Origin: Tessaracoccus antarcticus
GTDB taxonomy: Bacteria; Actinomycetota; Actinomycetes; Propionibacteriales; Propionibacteriaceae
Reading direction: 5' to 3'
Assembly: GCF_003688855.1 (NCBI RefSeq)
Contig: NZ_REFW01000001.1
Coordinates: 1,302,001 to 1,366,000, forward strand
DNA: 64,000 nt
Each line of letters opens with the position of its first letter. Positions within the stretch are counted from its first letter, which is position 1. A model generated the notes under the pieces. The model was given only the letters and a program-made list of their open reading frames with translations. It was not told the DNA's origin and searched no databases. Below are positions 37,502 through 50,741 of this stretch, piece by piece. Both the position numbers and the translations under genes were made by a program.

Positions 37502-38470
37502 ATGAACTCCTTCCGCCGCCCAGCCGCTGCCATGTGCGCGCTCGGGCTCGGCGGGCTTGTGGCTGCCGGCCCGGCCTTCGCCGACGACATCAACCTGGGG
37601 GACTCCGCCCCCACCGCCATCACGGGCCTTGCCTGGGATGAGGGGGCCGGGGAGGTGATTCTCACCGACGACAAGGGCAGCATCACCGCCTGGTCGACCT
37701 CCGGTGATGACGAGCGGGACGTGACGTTCTCGGGCAGCGTCGAGTCCGTGCAGGCCCTGTCGATGTTCGACGGAATGCTCTACATCGGCGACATCGGCGA
37801 CGAGGCCGCTGCCCGTGACTTCGTGACCGTTTTCCGCGTGGGCCCTCAGGAGGGGACCACCAACTACCGCGCCTGGGACTTCTCCTACCCGGAGGGGCCC
37901 CAGGACGCCAAGGCGCTGGCCGTTTCCGGCAAGGGCCGGGTCTACGTCGTCACAGGCGGGGACGACCCCGGGATCTACCGCGCCGGCCTGAATCCGTCGC
38001 GCACAGACGTCAACGAGTTGGTGCGCTCCGCCGACGCGCCCCAGGGCGTCACCGATGCAGTGTTCCTCGACGACGGGTCCACCCTCATGCTGCGCACCGC
38101 CACCGGTGTGGACCTTGTCGATGCCTTCACCTGGGAGGTGACTGCCTCCACGACGTACGTCGACGCCCCCGCAGACGAGTCGATCACGACGTTCGGGGAA
38201 CGCCGCATGCTGGTGGGGGGTGCCTCTCCGCTGCGTGACGAGCCGCTGCCCGACGGCAGGACCACTGCCACCCCCGTGCCCACCACGTCGCCGTCGCCGT
38301 CGCAGAGCGCCGACGCCACCGACTCGCCCGAGACCACGGCCACGGCCACGGCGGAGCCGGGTAGCTCACAGACGCCAACGGTGTCCCGCCGCGGCACGAT
38401 CCTCGCGCTGGTGGCGGCAGGCGTGGTCGCCGTCCTGGCGGGTGTCGCGGTGTTCGTCGTCCGTCGCTGA
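37502..38470 (+). CDS. Exported protein with C-terminal membrane anchor
   Basis: A 322-residue protein. The signal peptide (1-26) ends AAGPAFA. The body (30-240) has repeated stretches such as AITGLAWDEGAGEVILTDDK and the metal-like loop DIGDEAA, suggesting a beta-propeller. A Thr/Ser/Pro-rich linker (250-290) is followed by a C-terminal helix (GTILALVAAGVVAVLAGVAV) and VRR. There is no LPXTG motif before the helix, so simple membrane anchoring is likely. The function is unknown. The very short 5' leader makes this almost leaderless. Confidence 0.65.
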   Translation: MNSFRRPAAAMCALGLGGLVAAGPAFADDINLGDSAPTAITGLAWDEGAGEVILTDDKGSITAWSTSGDDERDVTFSGSVESVQALSMFDGMLYIGDIGDEAAARDFVTVFRVGPQEGTTNYRAWDFSYPEGPQDAKALAVSGKGRVYVVTGGDDPGIYRAGLNPSRTDVNELVRSADAPQGVTDAVFLDDGSTLMLRTATGVDLVDAFTWEVTASTTYVDAPADESITTFGERRMLVGGASPLRDEPLPDGRTTATPVPTTSPSPSQSADATDSPETTATATAEPGSSQTPTVSRRGTILALVAAGVVAVLAGVAVFVVRR

Positions 38471-38482
38471 CCCGGCGGCGGA

Positions 38483-39586
38483 TCAGGGCGCGAGACGCTC
38501 CACCACGTGGTCGATGCAGGCCACCAGTTTCTCCACGTCCGACGGGTCGACCGCGGCGTAGCAGCCGATGCGCAGCTGGTTGCGGTTCAACGCCCGGTAC
38601 GGATCGACGTCGACGATGCCGTTCTCACGCAGGATTGCCGATACCTGCTTGGCGTCGACGGTGTCGTCCAGGTCGATGGTGGCAACCACGGGGGAGCGGT
38701 GCTCCGGATTGGCCACGAACGGTGTGGCCCAGTCGCGCTGCTCGGCCCAGTCGTAGACGATGGAGGTGGAGCTGGCGCAACGGGCCGCCACGGCCGGCAT
38801 GCCCCCGAGCGACTGCATCCAGCGGACCTGGTCCGCCATCATGAGCAGCGTCGCGATGGCAGGGGTGTTGACACTCTGGTGCTGACGCGAGTTCTTGATG
38901 GCGGAGCTGAGGTCCAGGAAGTCCGGAATCCAGCGGCCGCCCGCCGCGATGCTCTCGGCGCGCTCGACCGCGGCGGGGGACAGGAACGCGAACCACATGC
39001 CGCCGTCGGAGGAGAAGTTCTTCTGTGGGGCGAAGTAGTAGGCGTCCGTGCTGGCGATGTCGGCGTCGATCCCGCCTGCCGCCGACGTGGCGTCCACGAG
39101 CACGAGGCCGTCGCCGATGCGGCGAACCGGTGCCGAGGCGCCCGTGGAGGTCTCGTTCTGCGCCCAGCAGTAAGTGTCGGCGTCGCAGTCCTTCGGCAAC
39201 GCCACCGACCCGGGCGGAGCCTCGAAAACCCGTGGGTCGCCCAGGAACGGCGCCTTCGCGCTCGCTGTGGAGAACTTCCGGCTGAACTCGCCGAAGACGC
39301 CGTGGGCGGAGCGCTCGGCGATGAGGGAGAAGACCGCGACGTCCCAGAAGGCTGTGGCACCACCGTTGCCGAGGGTCACCTCGTAGCCCTCAGGAAGTCG
39401 GTAGAGGTCCGAGAGAGCCTCCTGCAGTTCCTGCACGAGCCCGCGCACGGGGGCCTGCCGGTGGGATGTGCCCATCACGTCGGCGCGGGCCAGGAGGTAC
39501 TCGAGGGCCTCCCGGCGCACCTTTGCGGGTCCGGACCCGAAGCGGCCATCGGCGGGACGGAGGTTCTGCGGTATGTCGATCTGCAC
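38483..39586 (-). CDS. serC: Phosphoserine aminotransferase
   Basis: A 367-residue PLP aminotransferase of serine synthesis, converting 3-phosphohydroxypyruvate to phosphoserine. The sequence matches the actinobacterial (mycobacterial) SerC type: FGSGPAKVR at the N-terminus, a substrate loop MGTSHRQAPVR, and the PLP lysine in YFAPQKNFSSDGG. The start is GTG; AAGACT lies seven bases upstream and may be a weak leaderless -10. It supplies serine to glyA and to cysteine synthesis. Confidence 0.93.
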   Translation of the reverse strand: MQIDIPQNLRPADGRFGSGPAKVRREALEYLLARADVMGTSHRQAPVRGLVQELQEALSDLYRLPEGYEVTLGNGGATAFWDVAVFSLIAERSAHGVFGEFSRKFSTASAKAPFLGDPRVFEAPPGSVALPKDCDADTYCWAQNETSTGASAPVRRIGDGLVLVDATSAAGGIDADIASTDAYYFAPQKNFSSDGGMWFAFLSPAAVERAESIAAGGRWIPDFLDLSSAIKNSRQHQSVNTPAIATLLMMADQVRWMQSLGGMPAVAARCASSTSIVYDWAEQRDWATPFVANPEHRSPVVATIDLDDTVDAKQVSAILRENGIVDVDPYRALNRNQLRIGCYAAVDPSDVEKLVACIDHVVERLAP

Positions 39587-39621
39587 GGTCAGCAGTCTTT
39601 CACGAGTGGTTGGATGAGGTC

Positions 39622-40758
39622 ATGCAGAGTTCGCAGATCAGAGTCGGCCGCGCAGTCACCCCGGACGGTGTCCTGCAGGACGCAGTCATCAGCATCGAGG
39701 ACGGCCGTATCGTCTCGGTCGAGGCGGGCGCCCCCGCCGGGGGTGATCGGGCGGGGCTGTGGGCGGTGCCGGGCTTCGTGGACACGCACACCCACGGCGC
39801 TGTGGGCGTGTCCTTCGGCGACCCCGACGTGGCCGCCAACCAGCGGGCCATCGACTACCACCGCACCCAGGGCTCCACCACCATGTTCGCGAGCACCGTC
39901 ACCGAGCCGATCGACAAGCTGGAGAGGCAGCTCGCCGTCCTGCGCACCCTCGTGGAGGCCGACGAGTTGGCGGGTATCCACCTGGAGGGCCCATTCCTGG
40001 CCGAGGAGAAGAAGGGCGCCCACGATCCGGCGCTGCTGCGGGACCCGGACGTGGAGTCCGTGGAGAGGCTCATCGCCGCCGGCGGTCCCGCACTGAAGAT
40101 GATCACCATGGCTGTGGAGCGCACGGGCAGCGAGGCCGCGGCCCGACGTTTCACCGAGGCCGGCGTCAAGGTCGCCTTCGGCCACTCGAATGCGGACGAG
40201 GCCGTCACGCGCGAGTCGCTGGACTGGGGCGTGTGCATCGTCACCCACCTGTTCAGCGCCATGAACCCCATCCATCACCGCAAGCCCGGCCCGGTACCCG
40301 TACTGCTCACTGATGATCGCTGCATGGTGGAGCTGATCTGCGACGGTGTCCACCACGCCCCCGTGGTGGCGCGCATGTCCATCGACGCCGCCGGCATCGA
40401 CCGCGTTGGCATGGTCACCGACGCCATGAGCGCCACAGGCAAGGGGGACGGGAGCTACGTCCTCGGGGAACTGGAGGTCGACGTCATCGACGGCACCGCA
40501 CGGCTCGTCACCACCGACGGCTCACAGGGCGCCATCGCCGGGTCCACGCTCACGATGGCCAAGGCGTTCCGCTTCCTGGTGGCCGAGGTGGGTTGCACCA
40601 TCGAGGAGGCGGCCGTCATGACGTCCACCACCCCGGCGCGATGGCACGACCTCCTGGACGTGGGCCAGATCGCGGTGGGCCGCTGGGCCGACCTGTGCCT
40701 CGTCGACGACGACGGCGTGCTGCACGAGGTGATCCGCCGGGGGAGCACGATCCTCTGA
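39622..40758 (+). CDS. nagA: N-acetylglucosamine-6-phosphate deacetylase
   Basis: A 378-residue metal-dependent amidohydrolase producing glucosamine-6-phosphate for NagB. Motifs are PGFVDTHTHGAVGVSFGD, GIHLEGPFL with the metal Glu, FGHSNAD, THLFSAMNPIHHRKPG with the substrate-binding His pair, and the catalytic Asp in MVTDAMSATG. GAGG is close before the ATG. It lies downstream of serC in divergent orientation and far from nagB, so amino-sugar use is not an operon here. Confidence 0.93.
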   Translation: MQSSQIRVGRAVTPDGVLQDAVISIEDGRIVSVEAGAPAGGDRAGLWAVPGFVDTHTHGAVGVSFGDPDVAANQRAIDYHRTQGSTTMFASTVTEPIDKLERQLAVLRTLVEADELAGIHLEGPFLAEEKKGAHDPALLRDPDVESVERLIAAGGPALKMITMAVERTGSEAAARRFTEAGVKVAFGHSNADEAVTRESLDWGVCIVTHLFSAMNPIHHRKPGPVPVLLTDDRCMVELICDGVHHAPVVARMSIDAAGIDRVGMVTDAMSATGKGDGSYVLGELEVDVIDGTARLVTTDGSQGAIAGSTLTMAKAFRFLVAEVGCTIEEAAVMTSTTPARWHDLLDVGQIAVGRWADLCLVDDDGVLHEVIRRGSTIL

Positions 40759-40861
40759 GCGATTGTCCACGACGGAGGCGTCAACCTCGGGAAGCCTCAC
40801 CGGAAGGGACACCTTGTCCCCACCCGGCACGGGTTTGACGTCATCGGGGTCATCCACCGCC

Positions 40862-40867
40862 TAGTAT
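40862..40867 (+). promoter_or_regulatory. Candidate -10 element for ideR
   Basis: TAGTAT 25 bases before the ideR ATG. An upstream TTGACG (40835-40840) is 21 bases away, longer than usual. Confidence 0.4.
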
Positions 40868-40891
40868 GGCCTCGTCAGGAGGCGAGGGCGC

Positions 40892-41587
40892 ATGAGTGAT
40901 CTGATCGATACCACGGAGATGTATCTGCGGACCGTGTACGAACTTATCGAGGAGGGGGTGCCGCCGCTGCGGGCACGCATCGCGGAACGGCTCCACCAGT
41001 CCGGTCCCACCGTCTCCCAGACCGTGGCACGGATGGAGCGTGACGGGCTGCTCGTGGTGGAGCCGGATCGCACCATCAGCCTCACGCAGAAGGGCGGCGG
41101 CCTGGCCATGGGGGTCATGCGCAAGCACCGGTTGGCCGAATGTCTGCTCACCGAGGTCATCGGCCTCGAGTGGGACAAGGTCCACGACGAGGCCTGCAGG
41201 TGGGAGCACGTGATCTCCACCGACGTCGAGCGCCGACTCGTCGAGATCCTCCACTCCCCGACGCGATCCCCGTACGGCAACCCCATTCCCGGGCTGCGGG
41301 AGCTCGGCATCGACGTCGACGACACCCCCTTCACCGATGGTGTGGTGTCGCTGGCCAGCCTCGTGAAATCCGGAGAGAGCATCACGGCGACGCTGGTGCG
41401 CATGAGCGAGAACGTGCAGGCCAACTCCGAGCTGATCGAGGTCATGGCCAACCTCGAGCTCAAACCCGGCGCCCGGTTCCAGGCGCGGCTCGTGCCGCAC
41501 GGCCTGGATGTGCGCACCGATTCAGGCACCTGCCTCATCGACGACGCCGTGGCCGAACTGCTGTTCGTGGAGGACGAATCCCAGTGA
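40892..41587 (+). CDS. ideR: Iron-dependent regulator IdeR (DtxR family)
   Basis: A 231-residue metal-dependent repressor of iron uptake and storage genes. Metal ligands fall at exactly the DtxR positions: Met10, Cys102, Glu105, His106 (primary) and His79, Glu83, His98 (ancillary). The winged helix is at about 1-65 (ARIAERLHQSGPTVSQTVAR), the dimerisation domain 66-140, and an SH3-like C-terminal domain follows. AGGAGG lies ten bases before the ATG. The gene overlaps the next one by four bases (GTGA). Retention of every ligand argues for a working iron sensor. Confidence 0.95.
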   Translation: MSDLIDTTEMYLRTVYELIEEGVPPLRARIAERLHQSGPTVSQTVARMERDGLLVVEPDRTISLTQKGGGLAMGVMRKHRLAECLLTEVIGLEWDKVHDEACRWEHVISTDVERRLVEILHSPTRSPYGNPIPGLRELGIDVDDTPFTDGVVSLASLVKSGESITATLVRMSENVQANSELIEVMANLELKPGARFQARLVPHGLDVRTDSGTCLIDDAVAELLFVEDESQ

Positions 41588-42324
41588 GTGTGGCCGATGT
41601 CGACTGGTTCGGGCCCGGCCGTCCGCAGGCCGTGGACAAGGTTCTTCAGCGCACCTTCGGGGGTGACCACACACCGTATGAATGGCTGGCGCGCGCCGTC
41701 GCGGGCTCGGCGAAGCTGGTCCTCGACCTGTCGTGCGGCGCCAGCGGGCTCGGGGGGCGCCTCGGCGCCCCCGGGCGCACTGTCATCACCGTGGACGAAA
41801 CCCTGGGCTGTCTCGAACCCGCCGACGACAGCCGCCCCCTCGTGCAGGCGGACCCCTCCCACCTCCCGTTTGCCGACAACGCCTTCGACGCCGTCGTGAC
41901 CAGCCTCGGGCTCGGCCTCACGGAGGACCGCATGCAGTTCCTGGCCGAGGTGTCCCGCGTGTTGCGTCCGGGCGGCGTCTTCGCGGGCCTGACACCGTCG
42001 CTGCGCCCCATGAACATGGAGGATCTCCGCGTCGCCAGCCAGTTGGGCGCCTACCTGAGGGCCAGCCCCCACCTTGCCGGGACCGTGGAGTTCCGGGCCA
42101 AGACCATGCTCGCCGCCGTCGGTCTCACCAAGATGGAGGATGCCCGCGGCCGCCACCACTTCGAGGTGCGCAACCGCGCCGACGCAGAAATCCTCGTGGG
42201 TGGTCTGCGCCAGGCCGGTGACAGGGCGAGAGCCAGCAGCGCCATCGACTTCCTCACCTCACGGGCCGAGAACGCGCCCGTGCGGGTGCCCCTGCCCATG
42301 CGCCGCATCGTCGCCATCAAGTGA
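41584..42324 (+). CDS. SAM-dependent methyltransferase-like protein
   Basis: A 246-residue protein with a Rossmann methyltransferase core: VLDLSCGASGLGGRL (motif I), a strand-2 acidic end, ADPSHLPFADNAFDAVVTSL and VLRPGG. It resembles ubiquinone/menaquinone-type (UbiE) methyltransferases, but the motif I Gly spacing is loose (LSCGASGLGG). The substrate is unknown. The GTG start overlaps the ideR stop (GTGA), so it is co-translated with the iron regulator. Whether it has a role in iron biology is only suggested by position. Confidence 0.75.
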   Translation: MSVADVDWFGPGRPQAVDKVLQRTFGGDHTPYEWLARAVAGSAKLVLDLSCGASGLGGRLGAPGRTVITVDETLGCLEPADDSRPLVQADPSHLPFADNAFDAVVTSLGLGLTEDRMQFLAEVSRVLRPGGVFAGLTPSLRPMNMEDLRVASQLGAYLRASPHLAGTVEFRAKTMLAAVGLTKMEDARGRHHFEVRNRADAEILVGGLRQAGDRARASSAIDFLTSRAENAPVRVPLPMRRIVAIK

Positions 42325-42359
42325 GGCGCGGGAATAGAAGGGCGTCCTGCGTGGTTGTG

Positions 42360-42365
42360 CATAGT
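42360..42365 (+). promoter_or_regulatory. Candidate extended -10 element for the thioredoxin gene
   Basis: CATAGT preceded by TGTG, about 33 bases before the GTG start at 42399. Confidence 0.4.
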
Positions 42366-42398
42366 CGAACCACGACCCAACTGTGAAGGATGCGCAAC

Positions 42399-42755
42399 GT
42401 GTCGACCACTGAACTGAACAAGGACAACTTCGCCAGCACCGTCGAGGACAACGAGGTTGTCCTCATCGACTTCTGGGCCGAATGGTGTGGCCCCTGCAAG
42501 CGGTTCTCCCCGATCTATGAGGAGGCTGCCACCCGCAACCAGGACGTCACCTTCGCGAAGGTGGACACCGAGGCGAACCAGGATCTCGCTGGTGCGCTGG
42601 AGATCCAGTCGATCCCCACCATCATGGCCTTTCGCCGCGGCAACCTCGTGTTCCGCCAGTCCGGCCTCCTGAACGGCAAGCAGCTCGACGACCTGATCAA
42701 GCAGATCAAGGAACTGGACATCGACGCGCTGCTCAAGGAGCAGGCGTCGTCCTGA
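42399..42755 (+). CDS. trxA: Thioredoxin
   Basis: A 118-residue thioredoxin with active-site Cys30-Gly-Pro-Cys33 in [11 protein letters not shown] and the cis-Pro region [10 protein letters not shown]. It reduces protein disulfides in the cytosol with thioredoxin reductase. The GTG at 42399 is preferred because AAGGA lies eight bases upstream; ATG 42390 overlaps that site. Its last 23 bases overlap the end of modBC on the other strand, so the two genes terminate into each other. Confidence 0.92.
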   Translation: MSTTELNKDNFASTVEDNEVVLIDFWAEWCGPCKRFSPIYEEAATRNQDVTFAKVDTEANQDLAGALEIQSIPTIMAFRRGNLVFRQSGLLNGKQLDDLIKQIKELDIDALLKEQASS

Positions 42756-44685
42756 GCCGTCCCGATGAGGGGTGGATGGCGACTTCCTGGGCCTTCACGA
42801 CGGCCCAGGCCTGGCGTCCTGGACGCAGCCCCATTTCCGCAACCGCCGCCGCCGTGAGGTCGGCGCTGAGACGGGTGCCGTTCTCCACCACAAGGGTGAC
42901 CCGGATGGCGCCGCCCTGATCGGTCAGGGTTGCCACCTCTGCGGGCCACACGTTGCGGGGGCTGCCGTGCGGCGGCTCCAGGTACACGGCAACACTGCTC
43001 GGCGGGAACACTGCAAAGGCCGTCGCACCCATGGGTGCGGCGGCCTTTTGTCGTCCGTGCACGGCGACGCCGCCGTCGAGGTGGAGTACCCCGTCGGCCT
43101 CCAGCACGCCGTGGGCCACATTGACGCCGGCCAGTTCGGCGGCGAAGGAGCTCGCGGGAGCGGACAGCACCTCGGTGACGGTCCCGCTCTCGACGATCCG
43201 GCCGCCCTCCAGCACCACGATCCGGTCCGCCAGGGCCAGGACATCCAGCAGGTCGTGTGTCACCAGCACGGTGGGGCAGCCCGTCTGCCGCACGGCCTGT
43301 GCCAGTGCCGTGCGGGCTGACGGTGCGCTGGCGACGTCCAGCGCGGCGAACGGTTCGTCCAGGAGCAGTGCCCGTGGGTTGCACGCCAACGCGCGCGCCA
43401 GCGCCACGCGTGACGCCTGACCACCGGACAGGGATGTGGCGTGTTCCCCTGCCCACTGCAGGGCACCGGCGTCGTCGAGGGCGCGCCGGGCGATGGCGGC
43501 GGGATGCTTCTCGCCGCTGCTGCGTGGGCCGAACTCGGCGTTGCCCTGCACGTCCAGGTGGGGAAACAGCAGAGGGCGCTGGCCCAGCAGGACGACGCGT
43601 CTCTGGTGGGGCGGCACGTGGGTACCAGTGGTGGTGTCGGTCAGGACATCATCGCCGACGGTCAACCGGCCCTCGTCCGGGTTCAGCAAGCCGGCCAGGA
43701 GGCCCATGAGTGTGCTCTTCCCCGCGCCGTTGGCGCCGACGACGGCGACCGTCTGCCCGGGCTCCACCACCAGTTCCGTCTCGTGCCCCCGGTCCCGGAG
43801 GGTCCCCCGCCAGGTGAGCGTGCCGGCGTGCACGCGGGGCCGGGGCGCAGTATCAACCCCGGGTGCCTGACGTCGGCGCGTGGAGTGCCTCCGCGCCCGG
43901 CCGGAACGGGGGCTGTTGTGGACGAGCGCCACCACGGCCAGGGCAACCACGATGAGGAGGAGGGACAGGGCCAGCGCCTGGTCGGGGTCCACCTCCCGTT
44001 GCAGATAGATTTCCAGCGGGAGCGTGCGCGTCGTGCCCTGCAGCGAACCGGCGAAGGTGAGGGTGGCCCCGAACTCGCCGAGCGCGCGCGCGAAGGCCAG
44101 GACGGTGCCGGAAATGAGGCCGGGCGCCACCAGTGGCAACGTCACCCACAGCAGGGTCCGCGTGGGGGAGGCGCCGTGCGTGGTGGCCACCTTCTCGTAC
44201 TCGGTCCCCACGCTGCGCAGGGCACCCTCCAGCCCAACCACGAGGAACGGCAGCGACACGAAGACCTGGGCCATCACGACGGCGACCGTGGTGAAGGCGA
44301 TGCGAATGCCCCCGGCCTCGAGGTAGTGGCCCACCAGTCCGGTGCGTCCGAAAGCCGCCAGGAGTGCCAGCCCGCCGACGACCGGGGGCAGCACCAGAGG
44401 CAGCAGCACCAGGGCACGAAGCCAGCGGATGCCCGTGTGGTGGGCGCGCGCCAGGACCAGTGCCAGCGGTATCCCCAGCACGAGGCACACGAGCGTGCTT
44501 GCCACCGCCGTGCGCAGGCTCAGGAGCAGCGCCGTGACGGCGTTCTCCGACGTCAGGAGCGCCGGGAGCCCCGGCCAGTCGACGCGGGCCGCCATGGAAA
44601 CGATGGGCACCAGGACCAGGAGGGCGCCGAGCGCGGCCGGGATGATCGCCCAGCCGGGTACCCTCCCCGCTGGCGAATCACTCAA
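42733..44685 (-). CDS. modBC: Molybdate ABC transporter ModB-ModC fusion
   Basis: A 650-residue single chain joining the ModB permease (1-245) and ModC ATPase (280-650). The permease part has the coupling motif [20 protein letters not shown]. The ATPase has Walker [10 protein letters not shown], signature [15 protein letters not shown] and Walker [14 protein letters not shown]-terminal TOBE-like region follows. The Arg-rich linker at 245-275 is cytoplasmic. The start is TTG, overlapping the modA stop by eight bases. It imports molybdate for the cofactor genes near 60 kb. Two chains would form a complete transporter. Confidence 0.88.
   Translation of the reverse strand: MSDSPAGRVPGWAIIPAALGALLVLVPIVSMAARVDWPGLPALLTSENAVTALLLSLRTAVASTLVCLVLGIPLALVLARAHHTGIRWLRALVLLPLVLPPVVGGLALLAAFGRTGLVGHYLEAGGIRIAFTTVAVVMAQVFVSLPFLVVGLEGALRSVGTEYEKVATTHGASPTRTLLWVTLPLVAPGLISGTVLAFARALGEFGATLTFAGSLQGTTRTLPLEIYLQREVDPDQALALSLLLIVVALAVVALVHNSPRSGRARRHSTRRRQAPGVDTAPRPRVHAGTLTWRGTLRDRGHETELVVEPGQTVAVVGANGAGKSTLMGLLAGLLNPDEGRLTVGDDVLTDTTTGTHVPPHQRRVVLLGQRPLLFPHLDVQGNAEFGPRSSGEKHPAAIARRALDDAGALQWAGEHATSLSGGQASRVALARALACNPRALLLDEPFAALDVASAPSARTALAQAVRQTGCPTVLVTHDLLDVLALADRIVVLEGGRIVESGTVTEVLSAPASSFAAELAGVNVAHGVLEADGVLHLDGGVAVHGRQKAAAPMGATAFAVFPPSSVAVYLEPPHGSPRNVWPAEVATLTDQGGAIRVTLVVENGTRLSADLTAAAVAEMGLRPGRQAWAVVKAQEVAIHPSSGRLRTTPAP
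43015..43048. other. Strong hairpin inside modBC
   Basis: A 16-bp stem with one mismatch around the palindrome CCCATGGG, ending in TTTT on the plus strand and TTTG on the minus strand. It looks like a terminator but is inside the modBC coding region near the TOBE part, so its role is uncertain. Confidence 0.4.
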
Positions 44686-45433
44686 CCGGCGAACCGAACC
44701 CCGTGGCGCGCAGCTTCGCCTGCGACGGCTCGGACATGATGAAGTCGACGAACTCCTGTGCCAGTGTGTCATCGCTCCTGACGGCGGCGACGGGGTAGAA
44801 GTTCACCACGGAGTCGGCCTCGGGGATGTCGATGACCTTGACGTCGTCACCTGCACGGATGGCGTCGGTGACGTAGACGAGACCGGCGTCGGCCTGACCG
44901 GAGGTGACCTTCCCGAGCACGTCTGTGACCGAGTTCTCCTCGCTCACGGGCTTCAGCGTGATGCCGGCCTCCTCCGCCATCTCCTCGGTGGCTGCGCCAC
45001 ACGGAACCTGCGGGGCGCAGATGACCAGCGAGGAGTCGGCGGCATCTGCCAGGGACGTGATGCCCGCCGGGTTGTCGGCCGGCGTGACGAGTGTGAGGGT
45101 GTTGGAGGCAAACAGGACGTCGACGCCCTTGACAACGTCTTGTTCCTTCGCGCGCTCCATCTGCTTCTCGTTGGCGGAGGCGAACACATTGGCGGGGGCG
45201 CCGGACTCCAGTTGGGAGACGAGGTCGGAGGAGCCGGCGAAGGAGAATTTCACCTCGACGCCTTCGTGGTCAGCCTCGAAGTCCTTGGCGATGTCCACGA
45301 AGACCTCACTCAGGGAGGCGGCCGCGAAGACTGTCAGCACCTGCTGCTCGGGTTCCCCGCTGCAGGCGGACAGTGACGTGGCGGCAAGGAGGGCCCCGCA
45401 GGCGAGGGCGATCGGCTTCAGTGTGCGGCGCAT
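44678..45433 (-). CDS. modA: Molybdate-binding lipoprotein ModA
   Basis: A 251-residue substrate-binding protein. The lipoprotein signal ends ATSLSAC. The ModA-type block [16 protein letters not shown] and the [22 protein letters not shown] ligand region are present, split here by the hinge. It binds molybdate or tungstate outside the membrane. TACTGT lies seven bases before the ATG at 45433, so the transcript is probably leaderless. It is the first gene of modA-modBC. Confidence 0.92.
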   Translation of the reverse strand: MRRTLKPIALACGALLAATSLSACSGEPEQQVLTVFAAASLSEVFVDIAKDFEADHEGVEVKFSFAGSSDLVSQLESGAPANVFASANEKQMERAKEQDVVKGVDVLFASNTLTLVTPADNPAGITSLADAADSSLVICAPQVPCGAATEEMAEEAGITLKPVSEENSVTDVLGKVTSGQADAGLVYVTDAIRAGDDVKVIDIPEADSVVNFYPVAAVRSDDTLAQEFVDFIMSEPSQAKLRATGFGSPVE

Positions 45434-45440
45434 GGGTGTG

Positions 45441-45446
45441 ACAGTA
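45441..45446 (-). promoter_or_regulatory. -10 element of leaderless modA
   Basis: TACTGT on the minus strand, seven bases before the ATG at 45433. I saw no clear ModE operator. Confidence 0.5.
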
Positions 45447-45502
45447 GCAGCGGAAAATGCTCGCTCCACGACCCCGGCGGGATGTGGGCGATCCCCAACT
45501 CC

Positions 45503-45508
45503 TACGAT
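45503..45508 (+). promoter_or_regulatory. Candidate -10 element of the PFOR operon
   Basis: TACGAT; a start near 45515 leaves about 20 bases before the GTG at 45535, with GGGAGGA in between. Confidence 0.45.
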
Positions 45509-45534
45509 GGGTAGGAGTCAATGGGAGGATCGCC

Positions 45535-47165
45535 GTGAGCGAACACAGGGACATGACACTGCTGCCGGATCTGGCGCGCACCGAGGGCAGGGTGGCCCCC
45601 GTCAGATCCCGCAAGCCCATCTACCTCGACATGCTGCCGCCCTGCAATGCGGGGTGTCCGGCGGGGGAGAACATCCAGGAGTGGTTGCGCCTCATCAAGG
45701 CGGGTCAGCACGAGAATGCCTGGCGACAGTTGACGGCCGACAACCCCTTCCCGGCGATCCACGGACGCGTCTGCTACCACCCGTGCGAAGCGGTCTGCAA
45801 CCGCGGGGACCTCGACTCCAGCGTGTCCATCCGCTCCGTGGAGCGCTACCTCGGCGACATGGCCATCGAGCAGGGCTGGACGTTCAACCCGCCGCGGCGT
45901 GACTCCGGCCGCAGGGTGCTGGTGGTGGGCTCCGGCCCCTCCGGTCTGTCCGCGGCCTACCACCTGCGTCGCCTCGGCCACACCGTGGAGATCCATGACG
46001 CCTCGGAGGCCCCCGGCGGCATGATGCGCTACGGCATCCCGGAGTACCGGCTGCCCCGCGGCGTGCTGGACGCCGAACTGGCCAGGCTCCAGGACATCGG
46101 CGTGGTCTTCCGGCAGAACTCGCCCGTGAAGGACCTGGAGACCACCCAGCGTGACGGCGGCTTTGACGCCGTGTTCGTGGCGGTCGGGGCACACCTGTCC
46201 AAGCGCGTGAACATCCCCAGCATGGACGCCTCGAAGATGGTGGACGCCGTGAGCTTCCTGCGGGACGTCGCCTCCGGCGGGCGGCCCAAGATCGGTCGCC
46301 GCGTCGCCATCTACGGTGGCGGGAACACCGCCATGGATGCGGCACGGGTGGCACGCCGCCTCGGGGCCGAGGAGTCCGTCATCGTCTACCGGCGCACCGC
46401 CGAGCAGATGCCCGCGCATGCCGACGAGCGGGAGGGCGCCGAGCAGGAGGGCGTGAAGATGAACTGGCTGCGGACCATCACGTCCATGGACAGCGCCCGG
46501 ATCACCGTGGAGATCATGGAACTCGACGCCGACGGGCGCGCCGTGGGGACCGGGGAGTTCGAGGAGCTCGAGGCCGACACCGTCATCCTGGCAGTCGGGC
46601 AGGAGGCCGACACCGGCTTCCTCCACTCCATCCCCGGCATGCGCTTCGACGACGACGTGGTGCAGGTGGACTCCGCCACCCTCATGACGGATGTGCCCGG
46701 CATCTTCGCCGGTGGCGACGCCGTCCCCTCTGACCGCACCGTCACCGTCGGCGTGGGCCACGGCAAGAAGGCGGCCCGCTGCATCGACAAGTGGCTCAAC
46801 CGCGATTCCACCCCACGACCCCCGAAGAAGCCGGTGGTCACCCTTGACCAGATGGACCTCTGGTACTTCGGCGAGCACGACAGGCGGGAAAGTGTGCTGG
46901 CCACGGGCAAGGAGCGCGTGCGGGGATTCGACGAGATCGACTCCGGACTCACCGGCCAGGAGGCGGAGTACGAGGCGCGTCGCTGCCTCTCCTGCGGCAA
47001 CTGCTTCGAGTGCGACGGATGCTTCGGGTCCTGCCCCGAGGACGCCATCATCAAGCTCGGTCCCGGCCACCGCTACGCGTTCGACTATGAGAAGTGCACG
47101 GGCTGCGCCACGTGCTACGAGCAGTGCCCCGTGCACGCCATCACGATGATTCCGGAGGATGGACG

Positions 47166-47169
<4 letters not shown>
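45535..47169 (+). CDS. GltD-like NAD(P)H:ferredoxin-type flavoprotein with Fe-S domains
   Basis: A 544-residue modular redox protein. The N-terminal Fe-S part has PPCNAGCPAGEN (about 33-44) and GRVCYHPCEAVCNRGD. An FAD site VVGSGPSGLSAAYHL is followed by an NAD(P) site IYGGGNTAMDAARVARR, as in the small subunit of glutamate synthase. The C-terminus adds two 4Fe-4S clusters (CLSCGNCFECDGCFGSCP, CTGCATCYEQCP). It sits directly upstream of PFOR with an ATGA overlap, so it probably passes electrons between reduced ferredoxin (or PFOR) and NAD(P). GltB is absent, so glutamate synthase is unlikely. Confidence 0.85.
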
Positions 47170-50740
<3,571 letters not shown>

Positions 50741-50741
<1 letters not shown>

